64,000 bases of DNA from JALYNX01 sp040902845. Its GTDB lineage: Bacteria > Actinomycetota > Acidimicrobiia > Spongiisociales > ZC4RG35. The notes below the pieces were generated by a model. The model was not told the origin of the DNA. It saw nothing but the letters and a program-made list of their open reading frames with translations, and ran no database searches. The position numbers and the translations under genes are program-made. Location: assembly GCA_040902845.1 (NCBI GenBank), contig JBBDWM010000024.1, positions 1 through 64,000 of the forward strand, in the 5' to 3' direction. Each line of letters begins with the position of its first letter. The first letter of the stretch is position 1. Shown here piece by piece: positions 1 through 14,497 of the stretch.

Positions 1-55
1 CCATCGTCCCCACATTCACATGCGGCTTCGTACGCTCAAACTTCGCCTTCGCCAT
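1..55 (-). CDS. tuf: Elongation factor Tu, N-terminal fragment cut by the window edge
   Basis: The reverse strand from 55 reads MAKAKFERTKPHVNVGTM, the conserved start of EF-Tu, the GTPase that delivers aminoacyl-tRNA to the ribosome. Only 18 codons are inside the window. A GAGGA Shine-Dalgarno sits just upstream in the 38-bp gap to fusA. The order rpsL-rpsG-fusA-tuf is the classical str operon, which strengthens the call. The fragment is too short to judge anything else. Confidence 0.9.
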   Translation of the reverse strand, partial: MAKAKFERTKPHVNVGTM

Positions 56-93
56 GGTTTCCTCGGCTCCTCTATCTCTTTCCTAGAACTCTT

Positions 94-2220
94 CTACTTC
101 GAACTCAATGCCGCGCCACGGCGGGTCGCCACGATGTCGTCGGCGATCGAGTCGGGTACGTCTTGATATGAGTGAAACTGCATCGAAAAGGTGGCACGCC
201 CCTGCGTCTTGGAGCGCAGATCTGTGGCGTAACCGAACATCTCCGACATCGGGACCTGGGCCCGAATGACCTGGCTGTTGCCCCGTTGGGTCATCCCTTC
301 GACCTTCCCCCGCCGGCCGTTGAGGTCCCCGATCACATCTCCCATGTAGTCCTCGGGTGTGATCACCTCGATCTCCATGACCGGCTCGAGGAGTTTGACC
401 CCGGCTCTCCTGGCGGCCTCCTGGAGCGCCATGGAACCCGCGATCTTGAAGGCCATCTCCGATGAGTCGACGTCGTGAAAGGACCCGTCGACCAGGATCG
501 CCCGCACGTCGACCAGTGGGTAACCGGCGAGGACTCCTTGATCGAGGGCGTCCTCGATGCCGGAGTCGACCGACGGTATGTACTCCCGGGGCACCTTGCC
601 ACCCTTGATCTGATCGACGAACTCGTACCCACCGCCGGGGCCGGTCGGCTCCAGATTGATGACAACGTGGGCGTACTGGCCTTTGCCACCAGTCTGCTTG
701 ACGTGTCGGTACTCCACCTTCTCCACCGGTCTCCGGATTGTCTCCCGGTAGGCGACCTGTGGCTTTCCGACATTGGCTTCGACCTTGAACTCGCGCAGCA
801 GACGGTCGACGAGGATCTCCAGATGGAGCTCGCCCATGCCGGAGATGATCGTTTGCCCGGTCTCCTCGTCGGTCCGGACGAGGAAGGTGGGGTCCTCCTC
901 GGTGAGACGATGCAGCGACTCAGAAAGCCGCTCGTCGTCGGACTTGGTCCTTGGCTCGATCGCGACCGAGATCACCGGGGCAGGGAACTCCATCGATTCG
1001 AGCTGGATCGGCGCCCGCTCAGACGAAAGAGTGTCTCCGGTCGTGGTGTTCTTGAGACCGATGCCGGCGACGATGTCACCGGCGAACACCTCTTCGACAT
1101 CCTCCCGTGAGTTGGCATGCATCCGCAGAATGCGCCCGAAGCGCTCTTTCTTGCCGGACGTGGTGTTCAGGACCGAATCGCCCTTGGCGGCGTGGCCCGA
1201 GTAGACCCGGAAATAGGTGAGCTTCCCGACATGGGGGTCGGACATGATCTTGAAGGCGAGGGCCGCGAAAGGCTCGGTGTCTTCGAGTCTGCGCTCGATC
1301 ACAACCTCCTCGTCTCCGGGTTTGAACCCTCTGATCGCTGGGAGGTCGGCCGGGCTCGGTAGATAGTCGATCACGGCATCGAGAAGCAGTTGGACGCCCT
1401 TGTTCCTAAAGGCAGATCCGCAGAAGACCGGGTTGAAATCACCTATGAGGGTTCCCAGGCGAACCCCGGCCTTGATCTGCTCGATGGTCAGCGTCCCATG
1501 TTCGAGATAGGCCTCGAGCAGGTCCTCGGACGTCTCGGCCACCTTTTCGATCAGGCGGTCGCGGTACTTGGCGGACAAGGCGACGAGATCTTCAGGGATC
1601 TCGGTGGTGTCCCACTGCTTCCCGTCGTCCCCCCGCCACAGATGCGCCTTCTGCTCGACAAGGTCGACGACACCGATGAAGTCGCCCTCCAAGCCTACCG
1701 GCAGCTGCATAACGAGGGGATGGGCTCCGAGGCGTTTGGAGATGGAGTCGACGTCGGCGTAGAAGTCGGCGCCGGTTCGATCGAGTTTGTTGATGAAACA
1801 GATGCGGGGCACTTGATAACGATCGGCCTGGCGCCATACCGTCTCCGACTGGGGCTCGACCCCGGCGACACCGTCGAAAACGGCAACGGCCCCGTCGAGG
1901 ACCCTGAGAGATCGCTCCACCTCGACGGTGAAGTCGACATGCCCCGGAGTGTCGATGATGTTGATCAGGTGCTCGTGCCAGACACAGGTCGTGGCAGCCG
2001 AGGTGATGGTGATCCCCCGCTCCTGCTCCTGCTCCATCCAGTCCATGGTGGCTGCGCCTTCATGGACCTCACCGATCTTGTAGTTGCGGCCGGTGTAGTA
2101 GAGGATGCGCTCGGTGAGCGTGGTCTTGCCCGCGTCGATATGAGCCATGATCCCGATGTTCCGGGTTCGGCTCAGCGGCACCTGCCGCAAATGTGAAAGC
2201 GCAGCGTTTCCGTTGCTCAT
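94..2220 (-). CDS. fusA: Elongation factor G (ribosomal translocase)
   Basis: EF-G hydrolyses GTP to move tRNAs and mRNA through the ribosome and, with RRF, helps recycle ribosomes. The 708-residue length is normal. All G motifs are visible: P-loop AHIDAGKTT at residues 26-34, RGITIT of switch I at 69-74, DTPGH at 90-94 and NKLD at 144-147. The C-terminal part keeps the usual domain IV/V region (for example GGKGQYAHV). The ATG start has an AGGAAGAG Shine-Dalgarno right before it. It follows rpsG after 137 bp with no clear signal and precedes tuf by 38 bp, so it is most likely part of the str transcription unit. Confidence 0.98.
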   Translation of the reverse strand: MSNGNAALSHLRQVPLSRTRNIGIMAHIDAGKTTLTERILYYTGRNYKIGEVHEGAATMDWMEQEQERGITITSAATTCVWHEHLINIIDTPGHVDFTVEVERSLRVLDGAVAVFDGVAGVEPQSETVWRQADRYQVPRICFINKLDRTGADFYADVDSISKRLGAHPLVMQLPVGLEGDFIGVVDLVEQKAHLWRGDDGKQWDTTEIPEDLVALSAKYRDRLIEKVAETSEDLLEAYLEHGTLTIEQIKAGVRLGTLIGDFNPVFCGSAFRNKGVQLLLDAVIDYLPSPADLPAIRGFKPGDEEVVIERRLEDTEPFAALAFKIMSDPHVGKLTYFRVYSGHAAKGDSVLNTTSGKKERFGRILRMHANSREDVEEVFAGDIVAGIGLKNTTTGDTLSSERAPIQLESMEFPAPVISVAIEPRTKSDDERLSESLHRLTEEDPTFLVRTDEETGQTIISGMGELHLEILVDRLLREFKVEANVGKPQVAYRETIRRPVEKVEYRHVKQTGGKGQYAHVVINLEPTGPGGGYEFVDQIKGGKVPREYIPSVDSGIEDALDQGVLAGYPLVDVRAILVDGSFHDVDSSEMAFKIAGSMALQEAARRAGVKLLEPVMEIEVITPEDYMGDVIGDLNGRRGKVEGMTQRGNSQVIRAQVPMSEMFGYATDLRSKTQGRATFSMQFHSYQDVPDSIADDIVATRRGAALSSK

Positions 2221-2357
2221 CTCTTCCTACTACTCCGACTCGCTATGAGGTTGTGAACGTCCCACGTCCTGCGGTTCGGGCTGGTTCGGTGGCCGGCCCG
2301 CCTGCTGGAACGTTCGGGTAAATCTTCTTGCGGTTTCTCCGTCGGGACCGGTGGCTC

Positions 2358-2825
2358 TTACCAGCGGTAATGGGCGAAGGCCTTGTTGGACTCCGCCATC
2401 TTGTGGACATCTTCTTTGCGTTTCACGGCCGCCCCCGTGTAGTTGGAGGCGTCGAGAATCTCGTTGGCCAGACGCATCGACATGGTTGGCTCCCTCCGCG
2501 CACGTGCGAAATTGACCAGCCAGCGAATGGCCAGGCTTTCCTGACGCCGGGGCGAGACCTCGACCGGGACCTGATAGGAGCTGCCTCCGACCCGCCGCGA
2601 GCGGACCTCGACCTGAGGCCTGATGTTGTCGATCGCCCGCTTGAGGACGATGCCCGGGTCCTGACTGGTGCGCTGCTCCACCGTCTCCAACGCGCTGTAG
2701 ACGATGTCACGGGCAGTGTTCTTCTTGCCTTTGAGCAGGACCTTGTTGATGACCTTGCTCACGAGGACACTGCGGAATACCGGGTCGGGCTCTATCTTTC
2801 GCTTCTGGGCGGGAGCGCGACGCAT
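2358..2825 (-). CDS. rpsG: 30S ribosomal protein S7
   Basis: S7 nucleates assembly of the 30S head by binding the 3' domain of 16S rRNA. The 155-residue protein has the expected start (MRRAPAQKR) and the family blocks KVINKVLLKGKK and ALETVEQRT. Its ATG shares one base with the rpsL stop (TGATG at 2823-2827), so the two are translationally coupled. The 137 bp downstream to fusA hold no gene and no strong hairpin. Confidence 0.98.
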   Translation of the reverse strand: MRRAPAQKRKIEPDPVFRSVLVSKVINKVLLKGKKNTARDIVYSALETVEQRTSQDPGIVLKRAIDNIRPQVEVRSRRVGGSSYQVPVEVSPRRQESLAIRWLVNFARARREPTMSMRLANEILDASNYTGAAVKRKEDVHKMAESNKAFAHYRW

Positions 2826-3196
2826 CAGGAATCCTTCTTGGTCCCGTATCGACTGCGTGCCTGTTTGCGGGTGCTGACACCCGAGGCGTCGAGTGTGCCC
2901 CGGATCACCTTGTAACGAACTCCGGGAAGGTCGCGGACGCGGCCGCCGCGGATCAGGACGATGCTGTGCTCCTGGAGGTTGTGGCCTTCGCCTGGGATAT
3001 AGGCGGTTACCTCCACCCCTGTTGAGAGACGGACACGACAGACCTTGCGCAGAGCCGAATTCGGCTTCTTGGGCGTGACCGTGTAGACGCGAGTGCAGAC
3101 ACCGCGACGTTGCGGTGCCCCGCCCAGACCTGCGGTCTTCGCCTTCTTGGTCTTTGGCTTCCTGCCCTCGCGGACAAGCTGCTCGATCGTCGGCAT
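2825..3196 (-). CDS. rpsL: 30S ribosomal protein S12, with natural Arg88
   Basis: S12 lies at the decoding centre and controls accuracy. The 123-residue protein is typical (MPTIEQLVR start, TPKKPNSALRKV loop with Lys43 and Lys44, EGHNLQEHS). A Shine-Dalgarno AGGAG precedes the ATG. The second drug-sensitive loop reads GGRVRDLPG, with Arg at position 88 (CGC, forward positions 2933-2935) where most bacteria have Lys. Numbering matches Mycobacterium tuberculosis S12, in which K88R gives streptomycin resistance (established). Whether this organism is resistant is inference. It is the first gene of the rpsL-rpsG-fusA-tuf unit. Confidence 0.98.
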   Translation of the reverse strand: MPTIEQLVREGRKPKTKKAKTAGLGGAPQRRGVCTRVYTVTPKKPNSALRKVCRVRLSTGVEVTAYIPGEGHNLQEHSIVLIRGGRVRDLPGVRYKVIRGTLDASGVSTRKQARSRYGTKKDS

Positions 3197-3335
3197 TTTG
3201 CTCCTAAACGCCAGGAAGCGGCATGGGCGCAGCCCGAGATGCCGATCCTGTTGTGAAATCTTGCGTACCGGGCACGCGGGGTGCCCGGCTCGCTTGATCG
3301 ACCCTCACCCAGGGAGGACCGTCGAACGCATACGG

Positions 3336-3365
3336 ATTCTATGTATCTGTCTGCGCGCGTACCAA
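3336..3365 (-). promoter_or_regulatory. Putative sigma-70-type promoter of the str operon
   Basis: Read on the minus strand, TTGGTA (3365-3360) is followed after 18 bp by TAGAAT (3341-3336), about 140 nt before the rpsL start. This is the best -35/-10 pair in the 329-bp gap between rpsL and the Thr-rich protein gene. The rest of the gap holds the palindrome at 3445-3493 and no gene. Assignment is by pattern only. Confidence 0.45.
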
Positions 3366-3444
3366 ATCGGCCGGGAAACCCGGCTCGGCACCCGCCACAG
3401 TACCAGTTGTCCGCCGGGAACGCCCAACGCACCCCACCCCCCAC

Positions 3445-3493
3445 GTAATTGGGGCCCACAGGGGTCATATACGGCCCTGTGGCTCCCAATTAG
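3445..3493. repeat. Palindromic repeat, copy P1 (imperfect stem, loop TCATATACGG)
   Basis: The left arm GTAATTGGGGCCCACAGGG and the right arm CCCTGTGGCTCCCAATTAG pair with a few mismatches around a loop of about 11 nt. It lies 33 bp after the stop of the Thr-rich protein gene and upstream of the str promoter. The same element occurs at 37692-37740 and 51488-51536 with a conserved loop. It may act as a terminator without a U-tract. Confidence 0.85.
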
Positions 3494-3525
3494 CGGGTGG
3501 TAAGCGGGCGCGGCCGGACCCGGGT

Positions 3526-4326
3526 TCAGGCCGTGGTTGTGGTCTCAGGCACAGTGGTGGTCTCAGGCACAGTGGTGGTCTCAGGCACCGTGGTGGTCTC
3601 AGGCTCGGTTGTCGTCGTCGTTGGCTCAGTCGTGGTGGTCGTGGTCGAGGTGGTGGTCGAAGTCGAGGTGACCGCCGGGGTGGTGCCACCGGGGCCGCCG
3701 GTGCCACCGGGACTGCCAGTGCTGCCAACCGTGCCCGTTCCCCCGGTTAGGGTGGTGGCGGTGAGTGCGGTCGTGGAGACACCACCGATGCTCGACGAGG
3801 ACTCACCCGAGAGGGTGGTCGAGGTCTGTTCAACGGCGATCCGTTGACCGTCGGCGGGATCACATTCCCGGGTCTCGAGCAGGGTCACATCGCCTACCGG
3901 AGCCACCACCGACTTCAGCACATAGGCCACGTCGCCAGGCCCCCGATCGTCCCGTACCGCAAGCCATACCTGATCGGGACTGCGACCGATCAGGGTGATG
4001 GTCTCACCCTCGAACACTTCCCCCAATTCGGGCCCACCGGGGCATGCATACACCGGCGAGCTCTCTGTCACGGTTCCCGTCGTTTGGTACCCGGACAGCC
4101 CGCTGAGCCAGGTGAACCCGGCCACCAGACCGGCCCCTATCAGGAGCGCCCCGAAACCCAAAATAAGCCGCCCGGCATTGAGGAGATCGAAATGGGGCAG
4201 GAACCGCTTGCGATCCTTGATCGAGTCACCCGCCGACTTCAGACGTTTGGCGAGGTCGTGAGCCAACTCGTCCGGGGCGAGACGTCTCGACTTGCGGGGC
4301 CCGGGCGGCTCTTGGTTGACACTCAT
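3526..4326 (-). CDS. Single-pass membrane protein with Thr-rich C-terminal tail (unknown function)
   Basis: The 266-residue protein begins MSVNQEPPGPRKS; this ATG at 4326 is preferred over an upstream in-frame ATG because GGAGAG lies 6 nt before it. A basic cytoplasmic N-terminus is followed by one membrane segment (about residues 54-76), an external domain that looks like a small beta fold (about 80-160), and a low-complexity Ser/Thr/Pro tail from about 170. The tail ends in four copies of a PETTTV-type hexapeptide from 18-bp tandem repeats. The gene sits between rpoC and rpsL, which are usually neighbours. No enzymatic motif was recognised; a cell-envelope role is inferred from topology only. 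Confidence 0.8.
   Translation of the reverse strand: MSVNQEPPGPRKSRRLAPDELAHDLAKRLKSAGDSIKDRKRFLPHFDLLNAGRLILGFGALLIGAGLVAGFTWLSGLSGYQTTGTVTESSPVYACPGGPELGEVFEGETITLIGRSPDQVWLAVRDDRGPGDVAYVLKSVVAPVGDVTLLETRECDPADGQRIAVEQTSTTLSGESSSSIGGVSTTALTATTLTGGTGTVGSTGSPGGTGGPGGTTPAVTSTSTTTSTTTTTTEPTTTTTEPETTTVPETTTVPETTTVPETTTTA
3541..3612 (-). repeat. Four tandem 18-bp repeats coding for a Thr-rich tail
   Basis: The unit GGTCTCAGGCACAGTGGT (forward strand) is repeated four times, the third and fourth copies with changes. On the coding strand each unit gives six residues of the PETTTV type. The number of units could vary between strains by slippage (inference). Confidence 0.85.
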
Positions 4327-4402
4327 CGGAAGCTCTCCAGACGCCCCCAAATCCCGCCTGTCCAGAAAAAGCTAAGGGCCGGGGAGGTGGGTGTCAATGT
4401 CG

Positions 4403-4426
4403 AAGGGCCGCCGAATGGCGGCCCTT
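4403..4426 (-). terminator. Hairpin terminator after rpoC
   Basis: AAGGGCCGCC, loop GAAT, GGCGGCCCTT form a perfect 10-bp stem 29 bp after the rpoC stop, inside the 128-bp gap before the next gene. No long T-run follows, as is common in high-GC actinobacteria. Confidence 0.75.
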
Positions 4427-4454
4427 CCGAAGTTGGAGGCAAGGACGGTTCGCC

Positions 4455-8378
<3,924 letters not shown>

Positions 8379-8384
8379 TTGTTC

Positions 8385-8474
8385 CCGTTTTCCGTTAACC
8401 GTTGACCGTTTTGCGTTCTACGTATTGCGTATTGCGTATTGCGTGTTTGCGTTTTGCGCTCTGCGTAATGCGTG
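8385..8474 (-). repeat. Heptamer-repeat tract A between rpoB and rpoC
   Basis: On the minus strand (rpoC sense) the gap reads as consecutive 7-bp units: CGCATTA, CGCAGAG, CGCAAAA, CGCAAAC, then CGCAATA three times, CGTAGAA, CGCAAAA, CGGTCAA, CGGTTAA, CGGAAAA, CGGGAAC, ending 3-4 nt before the rpoC ATG. The units drift from CGCAATA toward CGGNNAA. Similar tracts occur at 28521-28633 and 42868-42954. Confidence 0.9.
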
Positions 8475-8475
8475 C

Positions 8476-11847
<3,372 letters not shown>

Positions 11848-11853
11848 GAGGTG

Positions 11854-11860
11854 CCTCCTT
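11854..11860 (-). promoter_or_regulatory. Strong ribosome binding site fixing the rpoB TTG start
   Basis: AAGGAGG on the minus strand is separated by 6 nt from TTG at 11847-11845. It decides the TTG start. Further upstream TTAGTAT (around 11904-11910, minus strand) could be a -10 element. The 291-bp divergent region 11848-12138 holds no other gene I can support. Confidence 0.85.
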
Positions 11861-12138
11861 GGAGATACGTGTTAGGGAGAAATGGGGGTGACGCAGACAC
11901 GGCATACTAACAGACGCGTCAGCATGCCTCTAATCGGACATCTTCACTTTTCGGGCCGGCCCCGACAGGGCCTGGCTGGGACCCGAAGGTCGTGAGTCAT
12001 CATATCGCGGGTTTCCAAAAGGCGTCAAGGGTATGAACGACCTTCGCTGGTCCGTACTTGGTACCCGGGTACCTCGCACTGGGAAGACCAAGCCGAAAAA
12101 CTCGCCTCATATCGAGACCGCCGTACCATCCCGGCGTC

Positions 12139-13821
12139 TTGGCCAAGCATTCGTCTCCCCGCTCCGCCGTCGTCTGGATCTCCATCGCAGTTGCCATTGC
12201 CGCCTTCATCGCAGTCGGGCTCGGCTGGTCGCAACATGTCGCTGCCTCGGGGACGGTGATCGCCAGCAATGTCCGCTATGCCGGGCTCCCGGTCGAGGGA
12301 ATGCTCGCTGGCGAGGTGGCCCCCATGGTCGCCAACCGGTCAATCGACCTTCTCAGCCAGGTGATCACGCTCACCGTCGACGAGAGCGGGGTCTCAGTTC
12401 CCCTGGGCCGGCTCGGCTTCCGCTACGACAGCGTCGCCACGAGTCAGAGGATCGTTGGCGCCCGTCACAGCGGGCAACCCTGGGATCAATTCGCGGCCTG
12501 GGTCACAGGGCCACTCGTCGAATACGCAATCGAGGAGACGTGGTCCTTCGACCCCGAGTTGGCCACGGCGACGCTGGCCTCGCTGGAAGGGTTGAGACCG
12601 GCCCCAGCGATGGAGCCTCAGCTCACCAGCGACGGAACCGCATCGATCGAGGTGATCGCGGGACAGATGGGGACGATCGTCGACCTCGACGCTTTGGTTG
12701 CCGGATTGGGGAGGATCGACCTGCTCCACCCGCCGGAGGAATTGGAGACAACTCTCATCGAGGAGCCGCCCGCCATCACCGACCGAGCGGCACAGGATCT
12801 GGCAGACGACCTGAACGAAATGACCAGGGCCGGCGCGGTGGTGTCGATCAACGGGCACAGCCGTCTACTCACCGCCAAGGACCTGAGAGATCGATTGATC
12901 GTGACCGCCGGTGATCAAGGGCTCGAGTTCATTTTCAACCAGGTGAGTCTCGAGGAACTGCTCGAGTCGAAGTTCCCTCAGCCGGTCGGCGATCTCAAGG
13001 CCCCGGTCTTCGATGTCGTGGATACCCAGGTTCGAGTGCTGACTCCAGGTGTGCCGCATCAGATATGTTGCAGCGCCAACTCCGCCCTCGAGGTCGCACA
13101 GGGGGTCCTCGGTGGATCGAAGGGGACCTTTGAGCTCACGCCGAAGAGGGCCGATGACCCGGTCACGAGGGCCTGGGCCGCCGGATCGATGATCGTCGAG
13201 CCGGTAGGCGAGTTCACAACTAGCTATCCGTGTTGTGAGGCGCGGGTGACGAACATCCAACGGATGGCCGACCTCGTCCGCGGCGTCTACATCCTCCCCG
13301 GGGAGAGCTTCTCAATGAACGAGTTCGTCGGACCGAGGACTGTGGCCGGGGGCTTCGTCAGCGCAGGCGCTATCCGCCAGGGTCACATGGTGAAGGAGGT
13401 GGGAGGCGGGGTGTCTCAGTTCGTAACCACCACTTTCAATGCTGCCTACTTCGCCGGTCTCGACTTCGACGAGTACCGAAGTCACACCATCTACTTCTCC
13501 CGCTACCCGTATGGGCGGGAGGCAACGATCGGGATCCCGTACCCAGACCTGATCCTGAACAACACCACCGAGTATCCGATTCTGATCTGGACCTCGTACA
13601 CGGAGACCTCAATCACAGTAAGCCTCTACTCGACCAAACACATCGAGGTCGAAGAGATCGATCAAAGGCGATCGAGTGCCGGGGCGTGCACCCATGTCGA
13701 AACCGATCGCCAGCGCACCTATCCGGACGGGCGCGTTGTGGTCGACACCGTCGTTGCCGACTATCGACCAGGAGAAGGGCTCGATTGCAGTGGGCGCCCG
13801 ATCCCTAAACCCGCCACCTGA
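12139..13821 (+). CDS. VanW-family protein with peptidoglycan-binding-like domain
   Basis: From TTG at 12139 the protein has 560 residues: a short basic N-terminus, one membrane anchor (AVVWISIAVAIAAFIAVGLGW), a long external region resembling the domain found in YoaR-like proteins, and a C-terminal VanW core (ARVTNIQRMADLV, LPGESFSMNEFVGPRT, GGGVSQFVTTTFNAAYFAG). The biochemical role of VanW is unknown; cell-wall association is inferred. The TTG is chosen because TACCAT lies 9 nt upstream (leaderless type) and because the membrane segment then starts near the N-terminus; an in-frame TTG at 12058 would add 27 residues. It is divergent from rpoB. Confidence 0.85.
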   Translation: MAKHSSPRSAVVWISIAVAIAAFIAVGLGWSQHVAASGTVIASNVRYAGLPVEGMLAGEVAPMVANRSIDLLSQVITLTVDESGVSVPLGRLGFRYDSVATSQRIVGARHSGQPWDQFAAWVTGPLVEYAIEETWSFDPELATATLASLEGLRPAPAMEPQLTSDGTASIEVIAGQMGTIVDLDALVAGLGRIDLLHPPEELETTLIEEPPAITDRAAQDLADDLNEMTRAGAVVSINGHSRLLTAKDLRDRLIVTAGDQGLEFIFNQVSLEELLESKFPQPVGDLKAPVFDVVDTQVRVLTPGVPHQICCSANSALEVAQGVLGGSKGTFELTPKRADDPVTRAWAAGSMIVEPVGEFTTSYPCCEARVTNIQRMADLVRGVYILPGESFSMNEFVGPRTVAGGFVSAGAIRQGHMVKEVGGGVSQFVTTTFNAAYFAGLDFDEYRSHTIYFSRYPYGREATIGIPYPDLILNNTTEYPILIWTSYTETSITVSLYSTKHIEVEEIDQRRSSAGACTHVETDRQRTYPDGRVVVDTVVADYRPGEGLDCSGRPIPKPAT

Positions 13822-13831
13822 CGGTCGGATC

Positions 13832-13996
13832 TCAACCCAACGAGGCGAGACCACCTACCACCGGGTCGTCGCCGAAGCCGAGGAAATTCGCCAGCACCAG
13901 CGCGGCAACAAACAGGATCGCCGCCAGGATCAGACCCAGCAGCCAGGGAGGCAACCGAGACTTCAAGTGTTTCCCACGGGACTGGTCGCGTCGCAC
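13832..13996 (-). CDS. Small single-pass membrane protein (hypothetical)
   Basis: A 54-residue frame from GTG at 13996 has a basic N-terminus, one strong membrane helix (WLLGLILAAILFVAALVLANFL) and a short acidic tail. It begins 37 bp after the lipoprotein gene stop on the same strand, so co-transcription is plausible. No clear Shine-Dalgarno is seen, and a longer frame would overlap the lipoprotein gene. The membrane helix argues that it is real; function unknown. Confidence 0.5.
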   Translation of the reverse strand: MRRDQSRGKHLKSRLPPWLLGLILAAILFVAALVLANFLGFGDDPVVGGLASLG

Positions 13997-14033
13997 GCCG
14001 CCATTGTCGCGTGCCCGGCGTCCGAAGGGACCG

Positions 14034-14420
14034 TCAACGGATACCTGTGTCGTAAGCCACATCGGACAAGTCGAGCGTCTGGTTCTCCTCGACCGTTGCG
14101 GCGATTGCATCCGGTGCACTTATCAGACCTTCAACCGCGCCAAATGTGACAGTCAGGGCACCGGGGGGAACGACGAGACGGAACGCCCCGTCTTCGCCTG
14201 AACGGGCCCGGATTTGGGCGCCGTTGGGGAGCGTCGCCACGATCTCCGCATCGGGCACAACCCGAAAGGCGCACTCGGGGTCGGGTGGGTCGGTCTCAAC
14301 CGGACATGTCGGCCCGGCGACGAGTCGTCCGGTGATGGTTGCGCTGCCGTCGGCCGGGACCCGTGAAGAACAGGCACCCACGAGGGTCAGCATAAGGGCC
14401 ACGGCGAGCGTGCGTCTCAC
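14034..14420 (-). CDS. Lipoprotein with carboxypeptidase-regulatory-like beta domain
   Basis: From GTG at 14420 the protein starts MRRTLAVALMLTLVGAC, a signal peptide with lipobox LVGAC. The mature part is one small beta-sandwich-like unit (ITGRLVAGP, PDAEIVATLPNGAQIRARSGEDGAFRLVVPPG), the pattern of Ig-like carboxypeptidase-regulatory domains that occur in secreted proteins. It is about 128 residues long. It is divergent from lysA across 77 bp and is followed by the small membrane protein gene. An extracytoplasmic structural or binding role is inferred. Confidence 0.75.
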   Translation of the reverse strand: MRRTLAVALMLTLVGACSSRVPADGSATITGRLVAGPTCPVETDPPDPECAFRVVPDAEIVATLPNGAQIRARSGEDGAFRLVVPPGALTVTFGAVEGLISAPDAIAATVEENQTLDLSDVAYDTGIR

Positions 14421-14485
14421 TCCAATTGGACGTCTCGACGCCCAATCCCGTTCCCGGGTGTAACAGGGGTGGATTCGGGCCCTCA

Positions 14486-14491
14486 TAGGAT
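14486..14491 (+). promoter_or_regulatory. -10 element of a leaderless-type lysA transcript
   Basis: TAGGAT lies 6 nt before the lysA ATG at 14498 and no Shine-Dalgarno is present, which fits transcription starting at or next to the start codon. Confidence 0.5.
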
Positions 14492-14497
14492 TCGAAG

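Noticed and set aside
12058..12138. Longer N-terminus for the VanW-like protein from TTG 12058
   Set aside because: The extra 27 residues are basic and unlike a signal region, and a -10 hexamer sits 9 nt before the later TTG at 12139.
14421..14497. Lysine riboswitch before lysA
   Set aside because: The gap is 77 bp and the -10 element is 6 nt from the ATG, so there is no leader.
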